NCBI RefSeq assembly: GCF_008710155.1
Contig: NZ_VYPZ01000010.1
Location: 62,001-126,000, forward strand
Length of the DNA stretch: 64,000 bases
Source: Sphingobium limneticum
GTDB taxonomy: Bacteria; Pseudomonadota; Alphaproteobacteria; Sphingomonadales; Sphingomonadaceae
Direction: 5' to 3'
Shown: positions 17,702 to 25,699 of the stretch, piece after piece
Numbering within the stretch: position 1 is the first letter of the stretch
How the letters are laid out: each line of letters starts with the position of its first letter
The notes under the pieces: generated by a model
What the model was told of the DNA's origin: nothing
What the model saw: the letters and a program-made list of their open reading frames with translations, nothing else
Databases searched by the model: none
Made by a program: the position numbers and the translations under genes

Positions 17702-18903
17702 CCGACCTCGCACAGGGTCTGCGCTTGCGGGATGATTTCCCCGGTGTGGGCGACTGGCATTATCTGGACAGTGCCGCCACCGCGCAGAAGCCCAATGCGG
17801 TGATCGATGCGATCGCGCGGGCCTATGGTCCCGATTATGCGACGGTGCATCGCGGTGTCTACGAACGCTCGGCCAATATGACGCTGGCCTATGAAGCGGC
17901 GCGGCGGAAGGTCGCCAGCTTCATCGGCGCGAAGTCGGACAGCGAGATCGTTTATGTTCGCGGCGCGACCGAGGGCATCAATCTGGTCGCCCAATGCTGG
18001 GCGGGCACGCAGTTGAAGGCGGGCGACCGCATCCTGCTGTCCACGCTGGAACATCATAGCAATATCGTGCCGTGGCAGATCGTGGCGGAGAAGGTCGGCG
18101 CTCATATCGACGTCGTGCCGCTCACCGACGATGGCCGGATCGATCTGGACGTGATGCGCGCGATGATCACGCCGCGCCATCGCATGGTCGCGCTGGCCCA
18201 TGTGTCGAACGTGCTGGGCAGCGTACTGGATTGCCGCCGCGCCGCCGACATCGCCCATATGGTCGGGGCGAAGATCTTGATCGACGGGTGTCAGGCCGTG
18301 CCGCGCCTCGCCGTCGATGTGGCTGCGCTGGATTGCGATTTCTACGTCTTTTCCGCGCACAAGCTTTATGGCCCGACCGGCATTGGCGTGCTGTGGGGCC
18401 GTGCGGAACTGCTCGACGCCATGCCGCCCTATCAGGGTGGCGGGTCGATGATCGACAAGGTGACGTTCGAAAAGACGACCTACGCCCCCGCGCCGACGCG
18501 GTTCGAGGCGGGAACGCCGCATATCACCGGCGTCGTCGGCCTGTCTGCCGCGATCGACTATGTGCAGGGCATCGGGCTGGATGCGATCCATGCGCATGAA
18601 TGTGCGCTGGTGGCCAAGGCCCGCACCGCGTTGGAGCAGATCAACAGCGTGCGCGTCTTCGGGCCGGACGACAGCGCGGGCATCCTCTCTTTTGAAGTGG
18701 AGGGGGTGCATCCGCACGATGTCGGCACCATATTGGATGAAACGGGCGTCGCGATCCGGGCCGGCCATCATTGCGCACAGCCGCTGATGCGCCATCTGGG
18801 CGTCGAGGCGACCGCACGGGCCAGCTTTGGCATCTATAGCGACGACAGCGATGTGGATGCGCTGGTCAAAGGCATCGAACGAGTGAGGAAGATCTTCGGA
18901 TGA
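17698..18903 (+). CDS. sufS: Cysteine desulfurase SufS
   Basis: 401-aa PLP enzyme that takes sulfur from L-cysteine for cluster assembly. Lys222 in FSAHKLYGPTG is the PLP lysine, and Cys359 in RAGHHCAQPLM is the persulfide-bearing cysteine. THR/HIS-rich cofactor motifs (LEHHSNIVPWQ, LIDGCQAVPR) are present; the usual Ala after DG is Cys here. The start overlaps the sufD stop (ATGA at 17698), and the stop overlaps the next gene, showing tight translational coupling. The SufE partner is at 8210. Confidence 0.97.
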   Translation: MTDLAQGLRLRDDFPGVGDWHYLDSAATAQKPNAVIDAIARAYGPDYATVHRGVYERSANMTLAYEAARRKVASFIGAKSDSEIVYVRGATEGINLVAQCWAGTQLKAGDRILLSTLEHHSNIVPWQIVAEKVGAHIDVVPLTDDGRIDLDVMRAMITPRHRMVALAHVSNVLGSVLDCRRAADIAHMVGAKILIDGCQAVPRLAVDVAALDCDFYVFSAHKLYGPTGIGVLWGRAELLDAMPPYQGGGSMIDKVTFEKTTYAPAPTRFEAGTPHITGVVGLSAAIDYVQGIGLDAIHAHECALVAKARTALEQINSVRVFGPDDSAGILSFEVEGVHPHDVGTILDETGVAIRAGHHCAQPLMRHLGVEATARASFGIYSDDSDVDALVKGIERVRKIFG

Positions 18904-19349
18904 GCGAAGAGCGGAAGATTTTGGTCGAGGAAGTGGATGCTGTGAATGCACCACCCAAGGCACGCGTCGAGGAGACGCGCCAGCGCGACTATCTGGACGG
19001 GTTTCTGTCGCAGAAGCCGGTGGAGACGCCTGCGGGCGAGCCGGGCGGCGACCTGTATGATGGGATCATCGAGGCGCTCAAGGAAATTTATGACCCGGAA
19101 ATTCCGGTGAATATCTATGATCTGGGCCTTATCTACGGCGTGGACGTAACGACGGACGGCCATGCCGTCGTCACGATGACGCTGACCACGCCGCATTGCC
19201 CGGTCGCCGAATCCATGCCGGGCGAAGTCGAACTGCGCGTTGGCGCGGTGCCGGGCGTGGGCGATGCGCAGGTCAATCTGGTCTGGGATCCGCCATGGGA
19301 TCCGCAGAAGATGAGCGACGAAGCGAAGCTCGAACTGGGGATGCTGTAA
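18900..19349 (+). CDS. SUF system DUF59/MIP18 family assembly protein
   Basis: 149 aa. The C-terminal ~100 residues form a MIP18/DUF59 domain (DPEIPVNIYDLGLIYGV, TLTTPHCPVAESMPGEV, VWDPPWDPQKMSDEAKLELG) with the conserved Cys in PHCPVA. This family acts in Fe-S protein maturation and is often called SufT when fused or linked to suf operons. The N-terminal 45 residues are charged and family-unassigned. It overlaps sufS at its start and sufA by one base at its end. Confidence 0.92.
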   Translation: MSEERKILVEEVDAVNAPPKARVEETRQRDYLDGFLSQKPVETPAGEPGGDLYDGIIEALKEIYDPEIPVNIYDLGLIYGVDVTTDGHAVVTMTLTTPHCPVAESMPGEVELRVGAVPGVGDAQVNLVWDPPWDPQKMSDEAKLELGML

Positions 19350-19711
19350 TGACCGACGTACAGACCAAGACCCGCGCCCGCCCCGCCGCCGTCCTGCTGA
19401 CGCCGAGCGCCGAGCAGCGCATCGCCGACCTGATGGGCCAGGCGCCCGAAGGCACGATCGGCGTCAAGCTGTCCACCCCCAAGCGCGGCTGTTCGGGCCT
19501 GGCCTATTCGGTCGATTATGTGACGACGGAAGCCAAGTTCGACGAGAAGATCGAAACGCCGGGCGGCGTTCTCTATATCGACGGCGCATCGGTCCTCTAT
19601 CTGATCGGATCGACGATGAACTGGGTGGAAGATGATTTCACCGCCGGCTTCGTCTTCAACAATCCCAATGCCAAGGGCAGCTGCGGCTGCGGCGAGAGCT
19701 TTACGGTTTAA
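19349..19711 (+). CDS. sufA: A-type Fe-S carrier protein (SufA/IscA family)
   Basis: 120 aa. Three conserved cysteines of A-type carriers are present: Cys48 in KRGCSGLAY, and Cys112 and Cys114 in GSCGCGESF. Such proteins ferry assembled clusters to target apoproteins. The start shares its A with the preceding stop (TAATG). It is the last gene of the operon and is followed by a 26-bp palindrome that could end transcription. Confidence 0.95.
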   Translation: MTDVQTKTRARPAAVLLTPSAEQRIADLMGQAPEGTIGVKLSTPKRGCSGLAYSVDYVTTEAKFDEKIETPGGVLYIDGASVLYLIGSTMNWVEDDFTAGFVFNNPNAKGSCGCGESFTV

Positions 19712-19725
19712 GCGCTCTTTCTGCT

Positions 19726-19787
19726 CCGTTCGGTTCGAGCTTGTCGAGAACATCGCGCGGAGTTCTCGACAAGCTCGAACCGAACGG
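19726..19787. repeat. 26-bp-arm palindrome, TTCGAGCTTGTCGAG family
   Basis: Arms 19726-19751 and 19762-19787 are perfect reverse complements with a 10-bp loop. It is the longest member of the family also seen at 3308 and 24016. Sitting 15 bp after the last suf gene, it may act as the operon's terminator, though no T-run follows. Confidence 0.85.
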
Positions 19788-19797
19788 GAGGGGTATA

Positions 19798-20592
19798 ATG
19801 GCATATATGCTGATCCTCGGCATGGGCTATACCGCCTCGCGTCTGGCCGCCCGTCTGCGCGGCGATGGATGGCAAGTCACCGGCGTTCGGCGCAGCGCCG
19901 ATGTCGACAGCCTTGCCTTCGATGACGACAATGCCGTCCGCGCCGCCATCGCACGGGCGACCTATATCCTCTCCTCCGTCCCGCCAGAGGGCGATGCCGA
20001 TCCGGTGCTGGCCCGCTATGGCGATGCCATTGCGGCCGCGCCCGCGATCTGGACAGGCTATCTCTCCTCTACCGGCGTCTATGGCGATGCGGCGGGGGCC
20101 TGGGTGGATGAAGCCAGCCCGGTCGGGCAGGGGCGCCGGACCGCGCGGGCGGCGGCGGACATGGCATGGGGGGCATTGCGCCCCGACATGCGCCGCTTTC
20201 GCCTGCCCGGCATCTATGGTCCCGGCCGCTCCGCGTTGGACCGGGTGCGGGAAGGGAAGGCGCATCGCATCGCCCTGCCCGATCAGGTGTTCAGCCGTGT
20301 CCATGTGGACGATATCGTCGCGGGCGTGATCGCGTCGTTCGACGGACCTGCGGGCGTCTATAATCTGGCCGACGACCTGCCCTGCGCGCAAAATGACGTG
20401 ATAGAGGCCGCCTGCACGCTCCTGGGCCGGCCGATGCCACCGCTCCTGACGTTGGAGGAAGTGCAACTCTCACCCATGGCGCGGGCCTTTTATGCGGAAA
20501 ATCGCCGGGTGGCCAATGGCCGGGCGAAGCGGCTGCTGGGCTGGTCGCCGTTCTATCCGACCTACAAGGAAGGGCTGCGTGCCTGCCTTTGA
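19798..20592 (+). CDS. NAD(P)-binding epimerase/dehydratase-like protein
   Basis: About 264 aa. Rossmann motif LILGMGYTASRLAARL at the N-terminus (GxGxxA type), then YLSSTGVYGD (Ser-Thr and Tyr of the extended SDR active site, though the usual YxxxK is not obvious) and RLPGIYGPGRS. This looks like the YeeZ-type sugar-nucleotide epimerase-like family, whose substrates are not known. ATG 19798 with GGGAGGGG upstream is chosen over longer frames running through the palindrome. Confidence 0.82.
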   Translation: MAYMLILGMGYTASRLAARLRGDGWQVTGVRRSADVDSLAFDDDNAVRAAIARATYILSSVPPEGDADPVLARYGDAIAAAPAIWTGYLSSTGVYGDAAGAWVDEASPVGQGRRTARAAADMAWGALRPDMRRFRLPGIYGPGRSALDRVREGKAHRIALPDQVFSRVHVDDIVAGVIASFDGPAGVYNLADDLPCAQNDVIEAACTLLGRPMPPLLTLEEVQLSPMARAFYAENRRVANGRAKRLLGWSPFYPTYKEGLRACL

Positions 20593-20671
20593 GGCGACCC
20601 GTCGCATGGTTTACGCCTTGTTAACCCAAGCGATCGACAAGCGGGGCAGCACTGCATAAAGGGACGCCCTC

Positions 20672-20824
20672 ATGACCCGGATCGACCAGACTTTTTCCGA
20701 ACTCAGCCAGCGGATGCGCGATATGTCGGTGCCCGGCCGTTCTGGCGCGGCGGTGCCGTCGATCGCCAGCCTGCTGGACAAGGTCAACGCCGCGAAGCTG
20801 CGCTATCAGCGGGGCGCGCGTTAA
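20672..20824 (+). CDS. Small 50-aa conserved-looking protein
   Basis: A 50-codon frame (MTRIDQTFSELSQRMRDMSV... ending YQRGAR) with an AAGGGA site 8 bp upstream. It is hydrophilic and basic at the C-terminus, without membrane segment or signal. It converges with the EamA gene, the stop codons overlapping by 4 bp. Codon use (GAC, CTG, GGC) matches neighbouring genes. Function unknown. Confidence 0.55.
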   Translation: MTRIDQTFSELSQRMRDMSVPGRSGAAVPSIASLLDKVNAAKLRYQRGAR

Positions 20825-21732
20825 GCCGCCTTCGATCGCAGCGCGATGGCCATGCCGGCGATCGCCAGCAGCGCCCCCAGGATCGCCAGCGCGCTCCAGC
20901 GATAGCCCTCCGCGAGCGTCGAGATCAGCATCGCGATGACCGGGATGAGGACGCTGGTATAGGCCGCCCGGCCCGCACCCATGCGCTGAATCAGGGTGAA
21001 ATAAAGCGGGAAGGTCACGACCGACCCGGCCAGGCCCAGCCAGCCGACGCCCAATATATAGCCCGGCCGCATGTCGAAGGTCGGCGGGCCGATCTTCGCC
21101 CAGGCATAGAGCGCATCCACCCCCGCGCCGATCAGCATGGCCCAGGCCAGCACCGCCACCATCGGCAGGCGGCGGGCGATCTCCATCCCCTGCATCACAT
21201 TGGCGGCCGACGCGCTGATCAGGCCGGCGAAAGCAAAGCCCGCGCCCAGCAGCACCATGTCGGGATTGACCCCTCCGGCTTCCGACAGCGCGGCATGATA
21301 TTCGTGCAGCAGCATCAGGACGATGCCCGTCACCGCCACCACCGATCCACCGATGAAGGTGCGGCTGACCGGTTGGCGGAAAATGAGGAAGGACAGGATC
21401 GAATTGGGGATGAGCAGCATCGCGTAGACGACCGCGACCAGCCCCGACGTCAGATAATGTTCGGCGCGATAGACGAAGTTGAAATTCAGCACGAACTGCG
21501 CGACGCCCAGCAGCGCGGCGTAGAGCAGGCCGCTGCGCCCGATGGCGAGCGACACGCCGCGCCACCGGGCAAAGGCGGCCATGGCGACGCCCGCCAGCGC
21601 GAACCGATAGCAGACCGACCAGCTGGCCGGCACCGATCCGATCTGGTCGCGAATGACGATCCAGGTGGAACTCCAGATCAGGACGACCAGAATGAAGGGG
21701 ATGATGATCCCCCCCTTGGCCCCGTCATTCAC
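20821..21732 (-). CDS. EamA/DMT family transporter
   Basis: About 303 aa with ten predicted membrane helices in two EamA repeats (first around LVVLIWSSTWIVIRDQIG, second around MVLLGAGFAFAGLISASAAN). Members export amino acids or other metabolites across the inner membrane. The start is uncertain: GTG 21732 overlaps the threonine aldolase stop by 8 bp, while ATGs at 21753 and 21780 lie inside that gene in frame; none has a strong ribosome site. Linkage to threonine aldolase hints at an amino-acid substrate, but this is only inference. Confidence 0.85.
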   Translation of the reverse strand: MNDGAKGGIIIPFILVVLIWSSTWIVIRDQIGSVPASWSVCYRFALAGVAMAAFARWRGVSLAIGRSGLLYAALLGVAQFVLNFNFVYRAEHYLTSGLVAVVYAMLLIPNSILSFLIFRQPVSRTFIGGSVVAVTGIVLMLLHEYHAALSEAGGVNPDMVLLGAGFAFAGLISASAANVMQGMEIARRLPMVAVLAWAMLIGAGVDALYAWAKIGPPTFDMRPGYILGVGWLGLAGSVVTFPLYFTLIQRMGAGRAAYTSVLIPVIAMLISTLAEGYRWSALAILGALLAIAGMAIALRSKAA

Positions 21733-22744
21733 GGTCAAGCGCCCGTAGCGCATCCGCCAGCGGTGCGACGCTTTGCGCATCCTGCGACCAGTTGGTGACG
21801 AGCCGCGCCGCGCCTTCGCCCCAGTCGTAGAAATCGAAACCCTGCGCGCGCAGGCGGGCGGCTTCGTCGGCGTTGAGGCGGATGAACAATTCGTTCGCCT
21901 GGACCGGGTGCATCAGTCGTCCGGAGGCGCCCTGTGCCAGTGCCTGTGCCGCACCGTTCGCGGCGCGGGCGTTGGCCAGCCACAGATCGTCCTCGATCAT
22001 CGCCAATATCTGCGCGGCGAGATAGCGCCCCTTGGAGAAGAGATGGCCCGAGCGCTTGCGCCAGCGCTTGGCTTCCGCTGCGCGCGCAGGCGCTGCCTCG
22101 CCGAAGAAGAGCAGGGCTTCCCCCACCATGCCGCCATTTTTGACGCAGCCGAAGGAGAGGGCGTCCACGCCCGCGCGCCAGGTGACGTCGGCGGGCGCGC
22201 AGCCCAGATGCGCGACGGCATTGGCGAAGCGAGCGCCGTCCATGTGGAAGCCAAGGCCGTTGGCTTTGGCGACATCGCCCAGTGCGGCGACCTCGTCCGG
22301 GCTGTAGGCCAGCCCATATTCGGTCGCGTTGGTGATGCTGATGGCGCGCGCCGGCACCTGATGCACGTCGGGGCGGATCGTCTTCAGCCGGTCGGTCACG
22401 GCGCTCGGCGTCAGCTTCGCGCCGTCGCCGGGCAGCGGCATCAAGGTCGCGCCATGGGTGAAGAAGCCCGGTGCGCCGCATTCGTCGACCGCGATATGCG
22501 CTTCCTCATGGCAGATCACGCCGCCATAGGGCGGGCAGAGGGTCGCCAGCGCGATGCAATTGGCCGCCGTGCCGGTCGATACCCACAGCGCGCTGACCGG
22601 CGTGTCGAACAGGTCGGAAAAGGCGCCGTCCAGTCGCGCGCTCCAGCCATCGCCATCATAGCCATGATCGGCCCGGTCGGCGCCGGCGATGGCGGCCATG
22701 ATCTGCGGGGCGAGTGGCGTGGCGTTGTCGGAGAAAAAATGCAT
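21725..22744 (-). CDS. Low-specificity threonine aldolase family protein
   Basis: A 339-aa PLP enzyme of the beta-eliminating lyase/threonine aldolase family, expected to split L-threonine or L-allo-threonine into glycine and acetaldehyde. Seen are FSDNATPLAPQIM, WVSTGTAANCIAL, HEEAHIAVDECGAP (the stacking His), FHMDGARFANA (PLP-binding Asp) and SFGCVKNGGMVGE (Schiff-base Lys). The start at 22744 gives the canonical N-terminus; the open frame further upstream overlaps the ilvE promoter and gene. Confidence 0.92.
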   Translation of the reverse strand: MHFFSDNATPLAPQIMAAIAGADRADHGYDGDGWSARLDGAFSDLFDTPVSALWVSTGTAANCIALATLCPPYGGVICHEEAHIAVDECGAPGFFTHGATLMPLPGDGAKLTPSAVTDRLKTIRPDVHQVPARAISITNATEYGLAYSPDEVAALGDVAKANGLGFHMDGARFANAVAHLGCAPADVTWRAGVDALSFGCVKNGGMVGEALLFFGEAAPARAAEAKRWRKRSGHLFSKGRYLAAQILAMIEDDLWLANARAANGAAQALAQGASGRLMHPVQANELFIRLNADEAARLRAQGFDFYDWGEGAARLVTNWSQDAQSVAPLADALRALDRE

Positions 22745-22822
22745 GGCGCAGCGATAACCGGACGACGGCCGGGCGGGAAGAGGCCAGCGATGGCCAGCTG
22801 GCCTTTTTCCGATCATGGAATA

Positions 22823-22839
22823 TGTCAGTATATATGACA
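22823..22839. promoter_or_regulatory. TGTCA-N7-TGACA dyad between ltaE-like gene and ilvE
   Basis: TGTCAGTATATATGACA is a 17-bp dyad with AT-rich centre in the 160-bp divergent promoter region, 66 bp before ilvE. It could be a regulator site or overlap a -10 region. No protein can be assigned. Confidence 0.35.
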
Positions 22840-22904
22840 CATTGTTTCGCTGGCCGCTCTGTGACATAGGCGGCCTCGTCCGAGCCAGAACAAGGAGACT
22901 CACC

Positions 22905-23996
22905 ATGGCCGCCGAGCAGACGTCGCGTTTCACCGTCACCCGCAACAGCCAGGCTGTGCCGGCGGACAAGCGCGCTGTATTGCTCGAAGATCCGGGCTTT
23001 GGTCGGCTATTCACCGACCATATGGTGACGATCCGCTATACCGAGGGTCAGGGCTGGCACAGCCACAAGGTGGAGGCGCGTGCGCCCTTCATGCTCGATC
23101 CCGCCTGCGCCGTGCTGCATTATGCGCAGGAAATCTTCGAAGGGATGAAGGCCTATCGGTTGGAGGATGGCAGCGTCGCCATGTTCCGTCCGGAAGAAAA
23201 TGCCCGTCGCTTCGCCGAATCGGCCGAGCGGATGGCGATGCCCGCCATTCCGCAGGATCTGTTCCTGGAAGCGGTCGAGGAACTGGTGAAGATCGACGCC
23301 GACTGGATTCCGACCGGTGAAGGCAGCCTGTATCTGCGCCCCTTCCTGTTCGCGAGCGAAGCATTCCTGGGCGTGCGCCCGTCGAACGAATATATTTTCT
23401 GCGTCATCGCTTCGCCCGCCGGCGCCTATTTCAAGGGTGGCAAGAAGGCCGTGACCCTGTGGGTGTCGGAACATTATACCCGCGCCGCACGCGGCGGTAC
23501 TGGTGCGGCCAAGTGCGGCGGCAATTATGCCGCGTCGCTGGTCGCTCAGAAGGAAGCGATCGGCCATGGCTGCGACCAAGTCGTCTTCCTGGACGCCGCC
23601 GAAAATAAGTGGGTCGAGGAACTGGGCGGCATGAACGTCTTCTTCGTGATGGACGACGGGTCGATCGTCACGCCGCCGCTGACCGGCACGATCCTGCCCG
23701 GTATCACGCGCAATTCGATCATCTCGCTGGCCCGCGCCAAGGGGCATGAGGTGCGCGAAGAGCCCTACAGCTTCGCCCAGTGGCGCGCGGATGCGGCCAG
23801 CGGCAAGCTGCGCGAGGCCTTCGCCTGCGGCACGGCGGCGGTCGTCACCGCGATCGGCACGGTCAAGAGCAGCACGGGCGATTTCACCGTCGGCAATGGC
23901 GATGGCGGGCTGGTGACGGAAACGCTGCGCGCCGAACTGACCGGCATCCAGCGCGGCGTGGTCGCCGACCCGGCCGATTGGGTGCGCACGCTTTAA
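22905..23996 (+). CDS. ilvE: Branched-chain amino acid aminotransferase
   Basis: 363-aa PLP-fold type IV transaminase for Leu, Ile and Val, of the longer eukaryote-like (type II) subgroup. Seen are HYAQEIFEGMKAYR, LYLRPFLFASEAFLGV, KCGGNYAASL (near the PLP Lys region in this subgroup), ENKWVEELGGMNVFF and the end motif FACGTAAVVTAIG. ATG 22905 follows AAGGAGACTCACC, a strong ribosome site; the longer frame from 22815 starts within the promoter dyad. Confidence 0.95.
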   Translation: MAAEQTSRFTVTRNSQAVPADKRAVLLEDPGFGRLFTDHMVTIRYTEGQGWHSHKVEARAPFMLDPACAVLHYAQEIFEGMKAYRLEDGSVAMFRPEENARRFAESAERMAMPAIPQDLFLEAVEELVKIDADWIPTGEGSLYLRPFLFASEAFLGVRPSNEYIFCVIASPAGAYFKGGKKAVTLWVSEHYTRAARGGTGAAKCGGNYAASLVAQKEAIGHGCDQVVFLDAAENKWVEELGGMNVFFVMDDGSIVTPPLTGTILPGITRNSIISLARAKGHEVREEPYSFAQWRADAASGKLREAFACGTAAVVTAIGTVKSSTGDFTVGNGDGGLVTETLRAELTGIQRGVVADPADWVRTL

Positions 23997-24015
23997 TCCA
24001 AACGGCAAACTCAGC

Positions 24016-24098
24016 TCCGTTCGCCCTGAGCTTGTCGAAGGGCCTCTCCTTTCCGTCATGAGAAAGAAAGGGGCTTCGACAGGCTCAGCCCGAACGGA
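24016..24098. repeat. Diverged palindrome between ilvE and the ubiH-like gene
   Basis: Arms TCCGTTCGCCCTGAGCTTGT... (24016-24040) and its near complement (24074-24098) match at about 22 of 25 positions. It resembles the GAGCTTGTCGA family elsewhere in the window but with a CCTGAG core. Confidence 0.7.
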
Positions 24099-24152
24099 AT
24101 TAGGGTTTAGCCATACTTCCCAATCCCTTCCCAAGCGCCTAGATACAGTATC

Positions 24153-25361
24153 ATGGAACGCTTCGACGTCGTGATTTTGGGGGGTGGGCTTGTGGGCCTT
24201 ACCCTGGGCATCGCTCTTTCGGGCCATGGCGTGAAGACCGCCGTGATCGACCCGGCCGACCCGGTGGGTGTAACCGCCGCCGGGTTCGACGGTCGCGTGT
24301 CGGCGATCAGCTCCACCAGCTATGCCATGATGAACGCCATTGGCGTGGGCAGGCATCTGGAGGGCAAGGGCTGTCCGATCGACCGGATCTGGGTCAGCGA
24401 CGGGCTGGAGCCGGGGGCGCTGGATTTCGCGCCGGATGCCGATGACGGCGTGATGGGGACGATGGTCCCCAACCGCGACCTGCGCGTCGCGCTGGCAAAG
24501 ACGGCGGACGAAGCGGCGAACCTCACCCGTTACCAGCCCGATCTGGCGACCCATGTGGATCGCAATGCCGATGGCGTCACGCTGACGCTGGCGAGCGGCG
24601 TCACCATCCAGGGCGCGTTGCTGGTGGCAGCGGAGGGGCGTAACAGCCCCACGCGCGATGCGGCGGGGATCAACACCACCCGCTGGCAATATAAGCATAG
24701 CGCCATGGTCACCGCGATCGATCATGAGGTGCCGCACGCCAACACGGCGTACGAGATTTTCTATGTCGGCGGCCCCTTCGCGCTGTTGCCGATGCTGCCG
24801 GGTACCCGGTCCGCCGTGGTGTGGACGGTGCCGACGGAGCAGGCGCCGGCGATGATGAAACTGTCCGAACGCGCCTGGCTCGCCGAAGCGCAGAAGCGGA
24901 TCGGTGGCTTTCTGGGCGAGATCAAGCTGGCGGGTCCGCGCTCCTCCTACCCCCTAGGCTTCCATCATGCGGCGCGGATCACCGACACGCGGCTCGCGCT
25001 GGTGGGCGACAGCGCGCACGCCATCCACCCGATCGCCGGGCAGGGGGTGAATCTCGGCTTCCGCGACGTCGCTGCGCTGGTGGAAGTGCTGGTGGACGGC
25101 ATGCGCCTTGGCCTCGATCCGGGCGATGCGCAGTTGCTGGCGCGTTATCAGCGCTGGCGCGGGCTGGATTCGATGATGACCAGCGTGGCGATGGACGGGC
25201 TGGTGCGCCTGTTCGACGTACCGGGCAAGATCCCGTCGCTGGTGCGCCGCGCGGGGCTGGCGGCAGTGCAGCGCAGCGGAGCGCTCAAGGGGCGCTTCAT
25301 AGCCGAAGCACGCGGGCAGTCGGGCGCGCTGCCGAAATTGCTGTCGGGTGAGTTGGTTTAG
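24153..25361 (+). CDS. UbiH/UbiF/COQ6-type FAD-dependent hydroxylase
   Basis: 402-aa flavin monooxygenase of ubiquinone biosynthesis. The N-terminal GxGxxG FAD motif is VVILGGGLVGLTLGIAL (residues about 6-22), the middle DG-type motif lies in AAEGRNSPTRDAAG, and the second FAD motif is ALVGDSAHAIHPIAGQGVNLGFRDV. Which ring position it hydroxylates (C5, C1 or C6) cannot be told from sequence reading. A coq7-like hydroxylase is also present in the window at 59375. Confidence 0.92.
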   Translation: MERFDVVILGGGLVGLTLGIALSGHGVKTAVIDPADPVGVTAAGFDGRVSAISSTSYAMMNAIGVGRHLEGKGCPIDRIWVSDGLEPGALDFAPDADDGVMGTMVPNRDLRVALAKTADEAANLTRYQPDLATHVDRNADGVTLTLASGVTIQGALLVAAEGRNSPTRDAAGINTTRWQYKHSAMVTAIDHEVPHANTAYEIFYVGGPFALLPMLPGTRSAVVWTVPTEQAPAMMKLSERAWLAEAQKRIGGFLGEIKLAGPRSSYPLGFHHAARITDTRLALVGDSAHAIHPIAGQGVNLGFRDVAALVEVLVDGMRLGLDPGDAQLLARYQRWRGLDSMMTSVAMDGLVRLFDVPGKIPSLVRRAGLAAVQRSGALKGRFIAEARGQSGALPKLLSGELV

Positions 25362-25418
25362 GGCTCAAACGCAGCCGCTGTGCGGAGCGCTTGCTTTTCA
25401 ACCCTGTAATGAATCAAG

Positions 25419-25463
25419 CTTCTTCTTGCGGCGATTTTGCCGCGTATCAAAGAAGGAGAACAC
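25419..25463 (+). promoter_or_regulatory. Structured leader masking the ribosome site of the mini-gene
   Basis: CTTCTT (25422-25427) can pair with AAGAAG (25450-25455), which includes half of the AAGAAGGAG ribosome site. Nested inside is GCGGC (25428-25432)/GCCGC (25439-25443) with a GATTTT loop. The start codon at 25464 itself is a bulge in a further helix, CAC-(ATG)-ACATT/AATGT-GTG. Such masking is typical of type I toxin mRNAs. Confidence 0.55.
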
Positions 25464-25556
25464 ATGACATTTGCAAATGTGTGCATCGCCCTCGGGGTGA
25501 TGATCGCTTTCGCGACCTTGGTCCTCAAGATCGTGGAGGTTTCGCGCTCTAAGTAA
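25464..25556 (+). CDS. 30-aa single-span hydrophobic peptide, type I toxin-like
   Basis: ATG at 25464 with AAGGAG seven bases upstream encodes a 30-residue peptide. After MTFANVC comes a continuous hydrophobic segment (about residues 5-24), then a charged tail ending EVSRSK. One membrane span with a basic C-terminus resembles small membrane toxins or holin-like peptides, though I cannot assign a family. The region is bounded by the ubiH-like gene and the convergent cytochrome b561 gene. A 12-bp copy of its start (ATGACATTTGCA) recurs at 25654. A regulatory small membrane peptide is an alternative. Confidence 0.6.
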   Translation: MTFANVCIALGVMIAFATLVLKIVEVSRSK

Positions 25557-25574
25557 GATGTGCAACGGACAAGG

Positions 25575-25636
25575 GGCGGGCGGCAACCCGTCCCTTGGAC
25601 GAGTGAACCCCCGCCACGGCAATGACGGGGGTTCTG
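25575..25636 (+). terminator. Two hairpins after the mini-gene
   Basis: GGGGCGGG-CGGCAA-CCCGTCCC (about 25575-25594) is followed by AACCCCCG ... CGGGGGTT (about 25608-25633) and TCTGT. The second has an 8-bp stem with long loop and a weak T-run, so it is terminator-like rather than certain. It could serve the mini-gene or an RNA reading in from the left. Confidence 0.5.
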
Positions 25637-25653
25637 TATCAAGGGATAGCCCA

Positions 25654-25677
25654 TGACATTTGCACGTTCGATATAGC
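25654..25677 (+). pseudogene. Possible relic second copy of the mini-gene start
   Basis: ATGACATTTGCA is identical to the first 12 bases of the 25464 gene and is preceded by AAGGGATAGCCC. It then reads RSI and hits a TAG at codon 8. Small toxin genes often occur in tandem, so this may be a decayed copy; a chance match or part of an antisense element is possible. Confidence 0.3.
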
Positions 25678-25699
25678 GCACAATCGTCAAAATTTCAAC

